Shown here one piece after another: positions 8,201 to 16,491 of a stretch of DNA of 64,000 nt; position 1 is the first letter of the stretch; every line of letters starts with the position of its first letter. Source of the stretch: an uncultured Ruminococcus sp. (GTDB lineage Bacteria; Bacillota; Clostridia; Oscillospirales; Ruminococcaceae); the NCBI GenBank assembly GCA_910576995.1, contig CAJTLC010000007.1, forward strand, positions 60,252 to 124,251, written 5' to 3'. The position numbers and the translations under genes were made by a program. Below the pieces are notes generated by a model. The model was not told the origin of the DNA, did no database searches, and was given only the letters and a program-made list of their open reading frames with translations.

Positions 8201-8377
8201 ATGGCTAAAAATATCAAGCTCGTTAAGAGCCTCATCAGCTGTAAGAAGGATCAGATCGCTACTGCCGAATCACTCGGACTCAGAAAGATCGGCGACGTTA
8301 CAACTCAGCCCGACAATGCTCAGACACAGGGCAAAATCAAGAAAATTTCACACCTCATCGAGGTTACTGAAGCGTAA
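8201..8377 (+). CDS. rpmD: 50S ribosomal protein L30
   Basis: L30 is a small (58-residue) large-subunit protein. The ATG is preferred over a TTG two codons upstream because GGAGG is spaced 8 bases from it. Typical features are the motif LRKIGDVTTQPDNAQTQGKI and the ending HLIEVTE. It lies between rpsE and rplO as expected. Confidence 0.96.
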   Translation: MAKNIKLVKSLISCKKDQIATAESLGLRKIGDVTTQPDNAQTQGKIKKISHLIEVTEA

Positions 8378-8394
8378 GCAAGGAGGTGCAAACC

Positions 8395-8835
8395 ATGAAA
8401 ATCCACGAATTAACTCCGGCTGCTGATTCCAACAAGGCTGTAAAGCGTGTAGGAAGAGGTCACGGTTCCGGAAACGGCAAAACTGCCGGCAAGGGACATA
8501 AGGGACAGAACGCCCGTTCAGGCGGCGGCGTAAGGATCGGCTTTGAAGGCGGTCAGATGCCTCTGGCAAGACGTATCCCTAAAAGAGGATTCAACAATAT
8601 TTTCGCAACTAAGTATGCGATCGTAAATGTTTCCGATCTTAACAAGTTTGAGAACGGAACAGTAGTAGACGCAGAGCTTCTCAAGGCTACAGGTCTTATA
8701 AAGAAGGAGCTTGACGGCGTTAAGGTTCTCGGAAACGGAGAGCTTACAGTACAGCTCACAGTTAAAGCTGCAAAATTCTCTCAGAGCGCTGTAGAGAAAA
8801 TTGAAAAGGCAGGCGGAAAGACTGAGGTGATGTAA
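8395..8835 (+). CDS. rplO: 50S ribosomal protein L15
   Basis: L15 is a late-assembly large-subunit protein. The ATG after AAGGAGGTGCAAACC gives the normal start MKIHELTPAADSNKAVKRVG, followed by the Gly/Arg-rich GRGHGSGNGKTAGKGHKGQ segment. 146 residues. Its last codons contain the GAGGTGATG that serves as the ribosome binding site of secY. Confidence 0.97.
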   Translation: MKIHELTPAADSNKAVKRVGRGHGSGNGKTAGKGHKGQNARSGGGVRIGFEGGQMPLARRIPKRGFNNIFATKYAIVNVSDLNKFENGTVVDAELLKATGLIKKELDGVKVLGNGELTVQLTVKAAKFSQSAVEKIEKAGGKTEVM

Positions 8836-8836
8836 T

Positions 8837-10174
8837 GTGTTTCAGACACTGAAACGTGCTTGGAGCGTTCCGGAAATCCGGAAAAAGCTTCTTTACACAT
8901 TACTCATGGTAGTTATTTTTAGATTCGGAAGCGCAGTCGCAGTTCCTTTTCTTGACACTGCGGTCGTTGCAAGCTGGATGGATCAGCAGGCTTCGGGAGG
9001 AAACTTCCTTGAATACCTGAACACCATCACCGGCGGCGCGCTTTCACAGGCTTCGCTTTTCTCGCTTTCGATCACGCCTTACATCAACGCGTCCATTATC
9101 ATGCAGCTGCTGACGTATGCGCTGCCTCCGCTGGAACGTTTGCGTGACGAGGGCGAAGAGGGCAGGAAAAAACTCAATAAGATCACGGCTGCCGTTGCTA
9201 TGGCGCTTGCGGTCTTTATGGGATTTGCTTACTATATCACCCTCAAGAGAATGACAGCCACAGGCGACAGCGGTGAAATACTTCACGCTGTTAAATATAA
9301 CGAGGGCTGGGAAATGTATTTCAGCGCCGCTGTTATTATTGCCTGCTTCGTTGCGGGCGCGTCCTTCGTTGTATGGATGGGTAACAGAATAAGCGACAAG
9401 GGCATCGGAAACGGAGTTTCTATGCTGCTCTTCGCAGGTATCGCGGCTCGCTTCCCTGTTGACGCGGGCAGACTTGTGACTCTTATCGGCGAAAAGCCCG
9501 AAAAATACCTTTTCGTTACTATCGGCTATGTATTATTCATAGTTCTTGAATTTGCTTTCATCGTCTTCATGAACGAGGCGGAAAGAAGAATTCCTATTCA
9601 GTATGCTAAGCGCGTCGTGGGCAGAAAGCAGTACGGCGGTCAGAAGACTCATATCCCGGTAAAGGTAATGATGAGCGGCGTTATGCCTATCATCTTCGCG
9701 ATGTCGTTCATGTCGCTGCCTTCCACTATTCAGCTCTTTGCAGGTCTTCCTACAAAGACTTCGGGCTTCTACTACCACTTCTGCAACTTCTTCTCGTCAA
9801 GAAGCTGGTCATACGCAATTCTTTACTTCATACTCATTATCGCGTTCAACTATTTCTACGTTTCAATCCAGTACAATCCCGTTGAGATCGCTAATAATCT
9901 TCGTCAGAGCAACGGCGGTATCCCCGGAATCAGACCGGGTAAGCCTACTTCCGACTATATCCAGAGAGTCCTTTCAAAGATCGCGCTGGTCGGCGCCGTA
10001 TTCCTCGGAATTATCGCTGTTATCCCGATCTTCTTCTCAATGGCTGATGAAAATCTCCAGTCCCTTTCAATGGGCGGAACTACGATCCTTATCGCGGTAA
10101 GCGTTGCGCTGGAAACTACACGTACACTCGAATCTCAGCTTATGATGAGGCACCATAAGGGCTTCCTTTCATAA
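8837..10174 (+). CDS. secY: Protein translocase channel subunit SecY
   Basis: SecY is the ten-helix pore of the general secretion channel in the plasma membrane. The start is GTG two bases after the rplO stop; an ATG two bases earlier is out of frame and closes at once. The 445 residues show the family motifs ITPYINASIIMQLL in helix 2 and, near the C-terminus, IRPGKPTSDYI. Ten hydrophobic segments can be traced. The partner subunit YajC is encoded about 5 kb downstream. Confidence 0.97.
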   Translation: MFQTLKRAWSVPEIRKKLLYTLLMVVIFRFGSAVAVPFLDTAVVASWMDQQASGGNFLEYLNTITGGALSQASLFSLSITPYINASIIMQLLTYALPPLERLRDEGEEGRKKLNKITAAVAMALAVFMGFAYYITLKRMTATGDSGEILHAVKYNEGWEMYFSAAVIIACFVAGASFVVWMGNRISDKGIGNGVSMLLFAGIAARFPVDAGRLVTLIGEKPEKYLFVTIGYVLFIVLEFAFIVFMNEAERRIPIQYAKRVVGRKQYGGQKTHIPVKVMMSGVMPIIFAMSFMSLPSTIQLFAGLPTKTSGFYYHFCNFFSSRSWSYAILYFILIIAFNYFYVSIQYNPVEIANNLRQSNGGIPGIRPGKPTSDYIQRVLSKIALVGAVFLGIIAVIPIFFSMADENLQSLSMGGTTILIAVSVALETTRTLESQLMMRHHKGFLS

Positions 10175-10195
10175 GATCGCTAAGGAGGATATAAC

Positions 10196-10831
10196 ATGAA
10201 TCTTATCTTTTTGGGCGCTCCGGGCGCAGGTAAGGGAACTCAGGCTGAAGTCGTTTCCGAAGCACTGAATATTCCCCAGATCTCCACAGGCAATATTCTT
10301 CGTGAAGCCGCTAAAAACGGCACTGAGTACGGTGTTAAGGCAAAGGCTGCAATGGACGCCGGCGCTCTCGTTTCGGACGATATCGTTATCGGTATTCTGA
10401 AGGAGAGAATCGCTGAGGACGACTGCAAGGACGGTTTCATTCTTGACGGTTTCCCCAGAACTGTTCCGCAGGCTAAGGCTCTTGACGATATGGGTATACG
10501 CATCGACAAGGTGATCGAGATCAACGTTGCAGACGAAACTATCAAGCAGAGAGTTTCAGGCAGAAGAGTCTGCCAGGGCTGCGGCGCTTCGTATCACATT
10601 GAATACAAGCCTTCAAAGATTGAGGGCGTTTGCGATAAGTGCGGCGACGCTACTATCGTTCGTAAGGACGATCAGCCGGAAGTCGTTCTCGACCGTCTCG
10701 CAACTTATCATGAAAAGACAGCTCCTCTCAAGGACTACTACGAAAAACAGGGCAAACTTGTTACAGTAGAAGGTCAGGAGGAAGTTGCCGAAACTTCTAA
10801 GCTTACTCTTGCTGCTGTAGGAGTAAACTGA
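10196..10831 (+). CDS. adk: Adenylate kinase, zinc-binding long form
   Basis: Adenylate kinase interconverts ATP + AMP and 2 ADP. The P-loop GAPGAGKGT is at residues 8-16 and DGFPRT at about 84-89. The LID domain (about 120-160) is the long form and carries four cysteines, C126, C129, C146 and C149, that bind structural zinc in Gram-positive enzymes. 211 residues. A GGAGG site lies upstream, and the stop overlaps the map start (TGATG). Confidence 0.97.
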   Translation: MNLIFLGAPGAGKGTQAEVVSEALNIPQISTGNILREAAKNGTEYGVKAKAAMDAGALVSDDIVIGILKERIAEDDCKDGFILDGFPRTVPQAKALDDMGIRIDKVIEINVADETIKQRVSGRRVCQGCGASYHIEYKPSKIEGVCDKCGDATIVRKDDQPEVVLDRLATYHEKTAPLKDYYEKQGKLVTVEGQEEVAETSKLTLAAVGVN

Positions 10832-11583
10832 TGAGCATTAGCATTAAATCACAGTCCGAATTATCCATAATGCGTGAAGCAGGTAAAATTACCTGCGGCG
10901 CAATATGGTATGCGGGCGAAAGATTAAAGCCGGGAATGTCAACGCTTGACGTTGATAAGCTGGTCGGCGAGTTTTACGCACGTCACGGCTGTAAATCCTG
11001 CTTTAAAGGTCTTTATGGATTCCCCGCGAACGCCTGTATTTCAGTTAATGAAGAGGTTATCCATGGAATCCCAAAAGCCGGCCACAGGCTGAAGGAAGGC
11101 GACATTGTCAGCATAGATACGGGAGCCGCGTATAAGGGCTTCAACGGAGACAGCTGCTGGACTTTTCCTGTCGGTAAAATATCTGATGAAGCTAAGGCAT
11201 TGCTTGAGGTTACGGAGAAAAGCCTTTACGAAGGCATAGCTCAGGCTCAGGCGGGCGCACGGATCGGAGATATTTCTCATGCTGTAGAAGAGTACTGTGC
11301 TTCACGCGGCTACGGGATCGTAAGAAATTACTGCGGCCACGGAATCGGCAGAGAGGTTCACGAATCACCGGAGATCCCGAACTGGGGGCGCGCAGGCCGC
11401 GGACCGCGGCTTGTTTCCGGTATGACAATATGCATCGAGCCTATGATAAACGTCAGAGGCGACGATGTTAAAACTCTCAAGGACGGTTGGACCGTGGTTA
11501 CCAAAAATGGTTCGCTGTCGGCTCATTTTGAGCATATGATCGCAATAACTCCTGATGGTCCCGTTATTTTGACCAAACCCTGA
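10831..11583 (+). CDS. map: Methionine aminopeptidase, type I
   Basis: Removes the N-terminal methionine from nascent proteins. The pita-bread fold ligands are visible: D in SIDTGAAYKGF, D in GDSCWTF, H in CGHGIGREVHE, and Glu residues in CIEPM and in FEHMIAI. 250 residues, normal for a type I enzyme without an N-terminal zinc domain. The start overlaps the adk stop. The gap to the next gene is about 140 bases and contains a short A/T-rich stretch without a clear signal. Confidence 0.96.
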   Translation: MSISIKSQSELSIMREAGKITCGAIWYAGERLKPGMSTLDVDKLVGEFYARHGCKSCFKGLYGFPANACISVNEEVIHGIPKAGHRLKEGDIVSIDTGAAYKGFNGDSCWTFPVGKISDEAKALLEVTEKSLYEGIAQAQAGARIGDISHAVEEYCASRGYGIVRNYCGHGIGREVHESPEIPNWGRAGRGPRLVSGMTICIEPMINVRGDDVKTLKDGWTVVTKNGSLSAHFEHMIAITPDGPVILTKP

Positions 11584-11721
11584 CGGAGGGAATCGCACTT
11601 TTCGATTTTTATTGCAGTGTGCTTTGCGGTCTTCGCCTGTAAAGGCGAATATGTCCCGCATAAAATAATATCGTACAGATATATTTGCACGGTAAATTGC
11701 AGAAAAGCAGGAGGAGTGCTT

Positions 11722-11964
11722 GTGAAGCTGAATATAGGCTCAGTTGTAAGGGCGAATGCCGGAAGAGACAAGGGGAGCTTTTTCGTTGTAACTTCCATTG
11801 ATAAAGATTTTTGTACGATCGTTAACGGCAAAAGCAGAAAGCTTGATAAGCCGAAACGTAAAAATCTTAAACATATCTGCCCGACAAACAGTATGATCGA
11901 AATCAAAGATATAACTGATAAAAAACTCAGAACGCTGCTGAAAGAATTTTCGCAGGCTGAGTAA
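11722..11964 (+). CDS. KOW-domain RNA-binding protein
   Basis: An 80-residue protein with a KOW motif near the N-terminus (IGSVVRANAGRDKGSFFVV), similar in outline to eukaryal/archaeal L14e and L6e. Members in this position, between map and infA, are frequent in Clostridia; their precise role is unknown but the company of ribosomal genes suggests rRNA binding. The GTG start is chosen because of GGAGGAG 6 bases upstream; a longer frame begins at an ATG without a binding site. Confidence 0.85.
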   Translation: MKLNIGSVVRANAGRDKGSFFVVTSIDKDFCTIVNGKSRKLDKPKRKNLKHICPTNSMIEIKDITDKKLRTLLKEFSQAE

Positions 11965-11978
11965 AGGAGGTTATCCAA

Positions 11979-12197
11979 GTGTCCAAGGAAGACGTAATCG
12001 AAGTCGAGGGCGTGGTTGTCGACGCTCTTCCAAACGCAATGTTTAAGGTTCAGCTTGAGAATAAACATGAGGTTCTCGCCCATGTTTCAGGCAAGCTCAG
12101 AATGAATTATATCAGAATCGTGCCGGGTGATAAGGTAAAGCTTGAAATGTCTCCGTATGATCTTTCAAAAGGCCGCATCACATGGCGCGTTAAGTAA
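11979..12197 (+). CDS. infA: Translation initiation factor IF-1
   Basis: IF-1 is an OB-fold protein that blocks the A site during initiation. The 72 residues SKEDVIEVEGVVVDALPNAM and RIVPGDKVKLEMSPYDL are characteristic. Start is GTG with AAAGGAGGTTATCC upstream, a near-perfect anti-16S match. It is followed by rpmJ as in most Firmicutes. Confidence 0.97.
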   Translation: MSKEDVIEVEGVVVDALPNAMFKVQLENKHEVLAHVSGKLRMNYIRIVPGDKVKLEMSPYDLSKGRITWRVK

Positions 12198-12242
12198 ACA
12201 CAGGACGAAAAGTCCCCTATCCGCTATAAGGAGGTATTTTCA

Positions 12243-12356
12243 ATGAAAGTCAGACCTTCAGTAAAACCTATTTGCGAAAAGTGCAAGGTTATTAAACGTA
12301 AAGGCAGAATCATGGTGATCTGCGAAAATCCGAAGCATAAGCAGCGTCAGGGTTAA
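12243..12356 (+). CDS. rpmJ: 50S ribosomal protein L36
   Basis: A 37-residue zinc ribbon protein that is often missed because it is short. Translation gives MKVRPSVKPICEKCKVIKRK followed by GRIMVICENPKHKQRQG. The C-C-C-H zinc site (C11, C14, C27, H32) is complete. AAGGAGG lies 8 bases before the ATG. It sits between infA and rpsM, its standard position. Confidence 0.97.
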   Translation: MKVRPSVKPICEKCKVIKRKGRIMVICENPKHKQRQG

Positions 12357-12385
12357 TCCTGAGCATAACTAATGGAGGTAATTAT

Positions 12386-12754
12386 ATGGCAAGAATAGCC
12401 GGTGTTGATCTTCCTAAGAATAAGAGAGTCGAGATCGGACTCACTTACATCTACGGAATCGGTCGTCAGACTGCAACAGATATCCTCGCTAACACAGGCG
12501 TAAATCCTGACGTAAGAGTTAAGGATCTCGCTGAAGAGGATGTAGCTAAACTTCGTGACTATATTGACGCAAACTATACTGTTGAGGGCGATCTCCGCCG
12601 CGAGGTTGCTCTTAACATCAAGAGACTTGTTGAGATTCAGTGCTACAGAGGCGTTCGTCACAGAAAAGGTCTCCCCGTAAGAGGTCAGAGAACCAAGACT
12701 AACGCAAGAACCCGCAAGGGCCCTGTAAAGACGATCGCTAACAAGAAGAAGTAA
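12386..12754 (+). CDS. rpsM: 30S ribosomal protein S13
   Basis: S13 is in the head of the small subunit and contacts the P-site tRNA and L5. The 122 residues show MARIAGVDLPKNKRVEIGLT and the C-terminal RGQRTKTNARTRKGP. It begins the alpha-type gene group (S13, S11, S4, RpoA, L17). GGAGG is upstream. Confidence 0.98.
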   Translation: MARIAGVDLPKNKRVEIGLTYIYGIGRQTATDILANTGVNPDVRVKDLAEEDVAKLRDYIDANYTVEGDLRREVALNIKRLVEIQCYRGVRHRKGLPVRGQRTKTNARTRKGPVKTIANKKK

Positions 12755-12768
12755 GGAGGTTATGAGCT

Positions 12769-13173
12769 TTGGCACAGCAGAAGGGTAAAAAGGTTACTAC
12801 AGTCAGAAGACGTAGAGAACGCAAGAACATCGAAAGCGGCGCAGTTCATATTCAGTCCACTTTCAATAACACAATCGTAACTATCACAGATACTCAGGGC
12901 AATGCGATCTCATGGGCAAGCGCCGGTGAGCTTGGATTCAGAGGTTCTAAAAAGTCTACTCCCTTCGCAGCTCAGACAGCGGCTGAAACGGCTGCAAAGG
13001 CTGCAATGGAACATGGTCTCAAGTTCGTTGAGGTTTATGTTAAGGGACCCGGCGCAGGTCGTGAGGCTGCTATCAGAGCGCTTCAGACTGTCGGTCTTGA
13101 AGTAAGAATGATCAAGGACGTTACTCCTATTCCCCACAATGGATGCCGTCCTCCCAAAAGAAGACGTGTCTAA
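12769..13173 (+). CDS. rpsK: 30S ribosomal protein S11
   Basis: S11 lies on the platform of the small subunit. The start codon is TTG: AAGGAGGT lies 8 bases upstream of it and it gives MAQQKGKKVTTVRRRRERK; the nearby ATG is out of frame. Conserved segments are STFNNTIVTITD and GPGAGREAAIRAL, and the end IPHNGCRPPKRRRV. 134 residues. Confidence 0.96.
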   Translation: MAQQKGKKVTTVRRRRERKNIESGAVHIQSTFNNTIVTITDTQGNAISWASAGELGFRGSKKSTPFAAQTAAETAAKAAMEHGLKFVEVYVKGPGAGREAAIRALQTVGLEVRMIKDVTPIPHNGCRPPKRRRV

Positions 13174-13193
13174 TCATATTGGAGGTGTTATAA

Positions 13194-13793
13194 ATGGCAG
13201 TACAGAAAGAACCTATTCTTAAAAAGTGCAGATATCTGGGCATCAGCCCTGCTGTTCTCGGCGTTTCCAAGAAGGAGTCCATCCGCTTTAAGAACGCTAA
13301 CAACAGAAAGAAGATCTCTGAATATGGTCTTCAGCTTAAGGAAAAGCAGAAGCTGAAGTTTATCTACGGCGTACTTGAAAAGCAGTTCTATCACTACTTC
13401 GAGATCGCTTCAAAAATGGAAGGCAAGACCGGTGACAACCTCATCACTTGTCTCGAAACAAGACTTGACAGCGTTGTTTACAGAATGGGTCTCGCTCTCA
13501 CAAGACGTGAAGCAAGACAGCTTGTCGTTCACAGCCACTATACGGTAAACGGCAAGAAGGTAAACATTCCTTCCTATAGAGTTAAAGTCGGCGACGTTAT
13601 CGCCCTTAAAGAAAAAGACAGAACTTCCGAAAAGTTCAAGGCAACAGTTGAAGAGACTAAGGACAGAATCGTTCCTACATGGCTTGACGCCAAGAAGGAC
13701 GATTTCTCCGCAGCAGTTACTCGTCTTCCCTCGGCTGAGGACATTGATTACGAGGTTGCTACACACCTCATCGTCGAGCTCTATTCTAAGTAA
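13194..13793 (+). CDS. rpsD: 30S ribosomal protein S4
   Basis: S4 starts 16S rRNA folding. The 199-residue product has the S4 RNA-binding domain at about residues 88-150 (LETRLDSVVYRMGLALTRRE, then ARQLVVHSHYTVNGKKVNIP). Its N-terminus lacks the zinc cysteines of some S4 proteins and begins with the shorter AVQKEPILKKCRYLG, a divergent form seen in some Clostridia. GGAGGTG upstream. Confidence 0.95.
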   Translation: MAVQKEPILKKCRYLGISPAVLGVSKKESIRFKNANNRKKISEYGLQLKEKQKLKFIYGVLEKQFYHYFEIASKMEGKTGDNLITCLETRLDSVVYRMGLALTRREARQLVVHSHYTVNGKKVNIPSYRVKVGDVIALKEKDRTSEKFKATVEETKDRIVPTWLDAKKDDFSAAVTRLPSAEDIDYEVATHLIVELYSK

Positions 13794-13847
13794 TCCTAAA
13801 TTGCTTGAACTCGAAGAAAACACTTATTGCGAAATAGGAGGGTTTTT

Positions 13848-14813
13848 ATGCTGGAAAAAATCAATAAGCCTGATATCGACATTGTCGAGCTTAAAAGTGA
13901 CGGCAAATACGGCAAATGCGTTTTAGCACCGCTTGAGCGTGGATATGGTATAACTCTTGGAAACAGCCTCAGACGTGTGCTGCTCTCCTCACTTCCGGGT
14001 GTAGCTGTAACATCTGTAAAGCTTTCGGGCAAGGATGGTACTATACACCATGAGTTGTCAACGATTCCGGGCGTCAAGGAAGACGTGACTGAAATAATCC
14101 TCAGCATTAAAGGTCTTACGGCAAAGCTTCACGGAGAAGGTCCAAAAACTGTATACGTAGAGGCGGAAGGCGAGTGCGAGATCACCGCCGGCGACATAAA
14201 GGCTGATTCTGAGGTAAGCATTCTTGATCCCGGAATGCATATCGCAACTCTGGGCAAGGACGCAAAGCTCTTTATGGAAATTACCATTGACAGAGGAAGA
14301 GGATACGTTTCGGCAGAAAGAAACAAGAAGCAGGTATCGCTGCCTGTTGACGTTATCGCAGTCGACAGTATCTACACTCCCGTTCTCAAGGTAAACTATA
14401 CCGTAGAGGATACGCGTCTCGGACAGGTTACCGACTATGATAAGCTTACTATGGAGGTATGGACCGACGGTACTATCTCCGCTAAGGAAGCTTTATCACA
14501 GGCAGCAAACCTCCTCAACGAACACCTGAAGCTGTTCATCGACCTCTCCGAAGAGGCTGGACTGGCTGAGATCCTTGTTGAAAAGGATGAAAAGGGCAAG
14601 GAGAAAATCCTTGAGATGACGATTGAGGATCTTGACTTATCGGTACGTTCCTTCAACTGCTTAAAGCGTGCAGGAATTAATACAGTAGATGACCTCATCA
14701 ACAAGTCTGAGGAAGAAATGATGAAGGTTAGAAACCTTGGAAAGAAGTCCTTCGATGAGGTAAAGGAGAAGCTCGCGTCATTGGGCTTTAATCTCTCCTC
14801 CGAAGAAGAATAA
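13848..14813 (+). CDS. rpoA: RNA polymerase alpha subunit
   Basis: RpoA dimerises to nucleate RNA polymerase and its C-terminal domain binds UP elements and activators. The ATG after TAGGAGGGTTTTT gives a 321-residue product. The N-terminal domain has GYGITLGNSLRRVLLSSLPG (about 37-56); the C-terminal domain (about 245-310) contains LSVRSFNCLKRAGINTVDDL. It sits between rpsD and rplQ. Confidence 0.98.
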   Translation: MLEKINKPDIDIVELKSDGKYGKCVLAPLERGYGITLGNSLRRVLLSSLPGVAVTSVKLSGKDGTIHHELSTIPGVKEDVTEIILSIKGLTAKLHGEGPKTVYVEAEGECEITAGDIKADSEVSILDPGMHIATLGKDAKLFMEITIDRGRGYVSAERNKKQVSLPVDVIAVDSIYTPVLKVNYTVEDTRLGQVTDYDKLTMEVWTDGTISAKEALSQAANLLNEHLKLFIDLSEEAGLAEILVEKDEKGKEKILEMTIEDLDLSVRSFNCLKRAGINTVDDLINKSEEEMMKVRNLGKKSFDEVKEKLASLGFNLSSEEE

Positions 14814-14849
14814 TACTAATTATCACTTATAAGAAAAGGAGTGAAATAC

Positions 14850-15191
14850 ATGCCGGGTACAAGAAAGCTGGGCAGAACATCTGACCACAGAAAGGCAATG
14901 CTCAGAGGCATGGTAACTTTCCTTCTCGAAAACGGTCAGATCGAAACGACTGTTACAAGAGCTAAGGAAGTTCGTGCTGTTGCAGAGAAAATGATTACTA
15001 TCAGTAAGAAGAATGATCTGCACTCCAAGCGTCAGGTTATGGCTTACGTAACTAAGGAAGCTGTCGCTAAGAAGCTTTTCGATGAGATTGCTCCCAAGTA
15101 TGCAGATAAGAACGGCGGATATACCCAGATCGTTAAGATCGGTCCTCGCCGCGGCGACGCTGCTGAAATGGCTATCATCAAGCTTGCATAA
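14850..15191 (+). CDS. rplQ: 50S ribosomal protein L17
   Basis: L17 lies near the tunnel exit. The ATG after AAAGGAGTGAAATAC gives the start MPGTRKLGRTSDHRKAMLRG; the GTG three codons upstream is inside the binding site. 113 residues with the typical ending KIGPRRGDAAEMAIIKL. It is the last gene of the ribosomal superoperon and is followed by a strong terminator. Confidence 0.97.
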   Translation: MPGTRKLGRTSDHRKAMLRGMVTFLLENGQIETTVTRAKEVRAVAEKMITISKKNDLHSKRQVMAYVTKEAVAKKLFDEIAPKYADKNGGYTQIVKIGPRRGDAAEMAIIKLA

Positions 15192-15199
15192 AATAAATC

Positions 15200-15238
15200 A
15201 AGCCGTTCCAATTATCGGGACGGCTTTTTTGTTTTTTT
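15200..15238 (+). terminator. Rho-independent terminator of the ribosomal superoperon
   Basis: AAGCCGTTCC and GGGACGGCTT pair across the loop AATTATC (one G-U pair) and are followed directly by a run of T residues. It lies 9 bases after the rplQ stop. The T-run merges with the left end of the family-1 repeat element. Confidence 0.92.
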
Positions 15239-15441
15239 ACTTGTGTTGTTTTGTCAAGGGAAACTGTTTCTTGAACTCTTTTGTATAAGGGACATTCTTT
15301 ATTATCTCTGTTAAAAATATTTATGTACCCTTGCGGGTGCATAAATATTTTAATATTGGGATTCATAAGGGACTGGTCCCTTATGCAGAGGGGGTTCGGG
15401 GGAGACAGCGTCTCCCCTGATAATGCAGCACAAGTAAAAAA
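15235..15441 (-). repeat. Family-1 inverted-repeat element, copy A
   Basis: A roughly 205-bp non-coding element. Its ends are terminal inverted repeats: TTTTTACTTGTGTTGTTTTG on the left, and the right end read on the other strand gives TTTTTACTTGTGCTGCATTA. Internal hairpins are ATAAGGGACtgGTCCCTTAT and GGGGGAGACagcGTCTCCCC, plus a longer A/T stem with loop around CCTTGCGGGTG. No transposase and no real ORF. The reference direction (end with GTGCTGCATTATCAGGGG) reads on the - strand. Clearly homologous to copy B. Confidence 0.85.
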
Positions 15442-15454
15442 TCGGTGAAAACTA

Positions 15455-15483
15455 TTGCAATTTTTAGCCATATATGGTATAAT
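15455..15483 (+). promoter_or_regulatory. Sigma-A type promoter of yajC
   Basis: TTGCAA and TATAAT separated by 17 bases, 33 bases before the yajC start codon. It lies just outside the right end of the repeat element copy A. Confidence 0.8.
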
Positions 15484-15515
15484 AATTAATATCAAATTAA
15501 AAAAGGAGTATATAA

Positions 15516-16037
15516 ATGAAAAGGAAAATTACTGCGATTCTTACATCTGCCGTATCGGCTGTTTCGGCGGCAAGTCTTTTTGCTATGAATGCTTTTGCCG
15601 AGGAGGCTGCGGGCGGAAATTCGGACGCGGCTGCTGCGGCAGGTACGGGCGGAGGAATGATAACAACATTGGTAATCCCGCTGGTGCTTATGTTCGTTCT
15701 GCTTTATTTTATGGCTATCAGACCCCAGAAAAAGCGCGAACAGGAAGCTAAGGCTATGCAGGAAAGTTTGCAGGTAGGCGACGAGGTTATCACGAGCGGC
15801 GGAATCGTCGGAATGGTAGTTCGTATCGGCGATGATACTGTTGTTATTGAAACAGGCGGCGAGAGACATAAACTTCGCATAAAAAAATGGGCGATCGGCG
15901 AAAACATTACTGCTAACGACCGCGCAAAGGCTGCCGCTGTAAAAACCAAGACTAAGCTTGCTTCGGCAGGAGTTTCTGACAGCGCTGAAGATGAAAAAAC
16001 TAAGAAGTCCAAGAAAAAGAAGGACGAGGAAGAATAA
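15516..16037 (+). CDS. yajC: Preprotein translocase subunit YajC
   Basis: YajC is an accessory subunit associated with SecYEG/SecDF in the plasma membrane. An additional N-terminal hydrophobic segment (about residues 5-28, ending AMNAFA) looks like a signal peptide, which is unusual, followed by a Gly/Ala-rich linker. The canonical membrane helix is at about 49-68, then the hallmark IRPQKKREQEAKAMQESL and LQVGDEVITSGGIVGMV. The C-terminus (about 140-173) is highly charged, rich in Lys and Glu. 173 residues, longer than the usual 100. AAAAAGGAG upstream. No secD or secF in this window. Confidence 0.9.
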   Translation: MKRKITAILTSAVSAVSAASLFAMNAFAEEAAGGNSDAAAAAGTGGGMITTLVIPLVLMFVLLYFMAIRPQKKREQEAKAMQESLQVGDEVITSGGIVGMVVRIGDDTVVIETGGERHKLRIKKWAIGENITANDRAKAAAVKTKTKLASAGVSDSAEDEKTKKSKKKKDEEE

Positions 16038-16046
16038 TCAAAATAA

Positions 16047-16097
16047 CCTCCGCATATATTGTTACATACCTGACAATATATGCGGAGGTGTTTTTTT
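16047..16097 (+). terminator. Strong terminator whose stem contains the next gene's ribosome binding site
   Basis: A 16-bp perfect stem (CCTCCGCATATATTGT with ACAATATATGCGGAGG) with a 10-base loop, followed by TG and seven T residues. The GGAGG at the 3' base of the stem lies 9 bases before the ATG of the next gene, so the same structure could both end most yajC transcripts and hide the downstream ribosome binding site. Confidence 0.85.
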
Positions 16098-16490
16098 ATG
16101 CGGCGTCATCGTCCGAGCTTGTGGTCGAATACTTTTTTCAGTTTTGCGGCGTCGTCTGCGGCAGGCGCGGCTGTTACAATAATATGCTGCATAATATTTT
16201 CGCTGATAACATTCTTTGTTTTAAAAACTATGATGTTTTTGCCTTATTTCAGTGTGATCTCGCTGTTTTGCGGAGGAATTTCGGCAGGCGCAATATGCGG
16301 AAAATTCCGCAGGCGGCGCGGCTTGATAGACGGAATTATATGCGGATGTATATTAAGTACCGCTGTAATTTCGGCTTCAATAACCGTAGGGGGATTTCCT
16401 AGCGTGAAAAAACTGCTCCTGTTGCTTGCGGCAGGAGCAGTCGGGGGCGTCATGGGCGTTAATTCAAAACGTCCCAAAAACTTAATGTGA
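16098..16490 (+). CDS. Small membrane protein, TIGR04086 family-like
   Basis: A 130-residue protein with four hydrophobic segments (about residues 14-35, 42-66, 78-98 and 102-122) and short basic ends (MRRHRPSLWSN at the start, NSKRPKNLM at the end). Small four-helix proteins of this kind are commonly found beside yajC in Clostridia and are gathered as TIGR04086; the assignment is from context and topology, not from a clear motif. An ATG 18 bases upstream lies inside the terminator stem and is less likely. Function unknown. Confidence 0.7.
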   Translation: MRRHRPSLWSNTFFSFAASSAAGAAVTIICCIIFSLITFFVLKTMMFLPYFSVISLFCGGISAGAICGKFRRRRGLIDGIICGCILSTAVISASITVGGFPSVKKLLLLLAAGAVGGVMGVNSKRPKNLM

Positions 16491-16491
16491 A

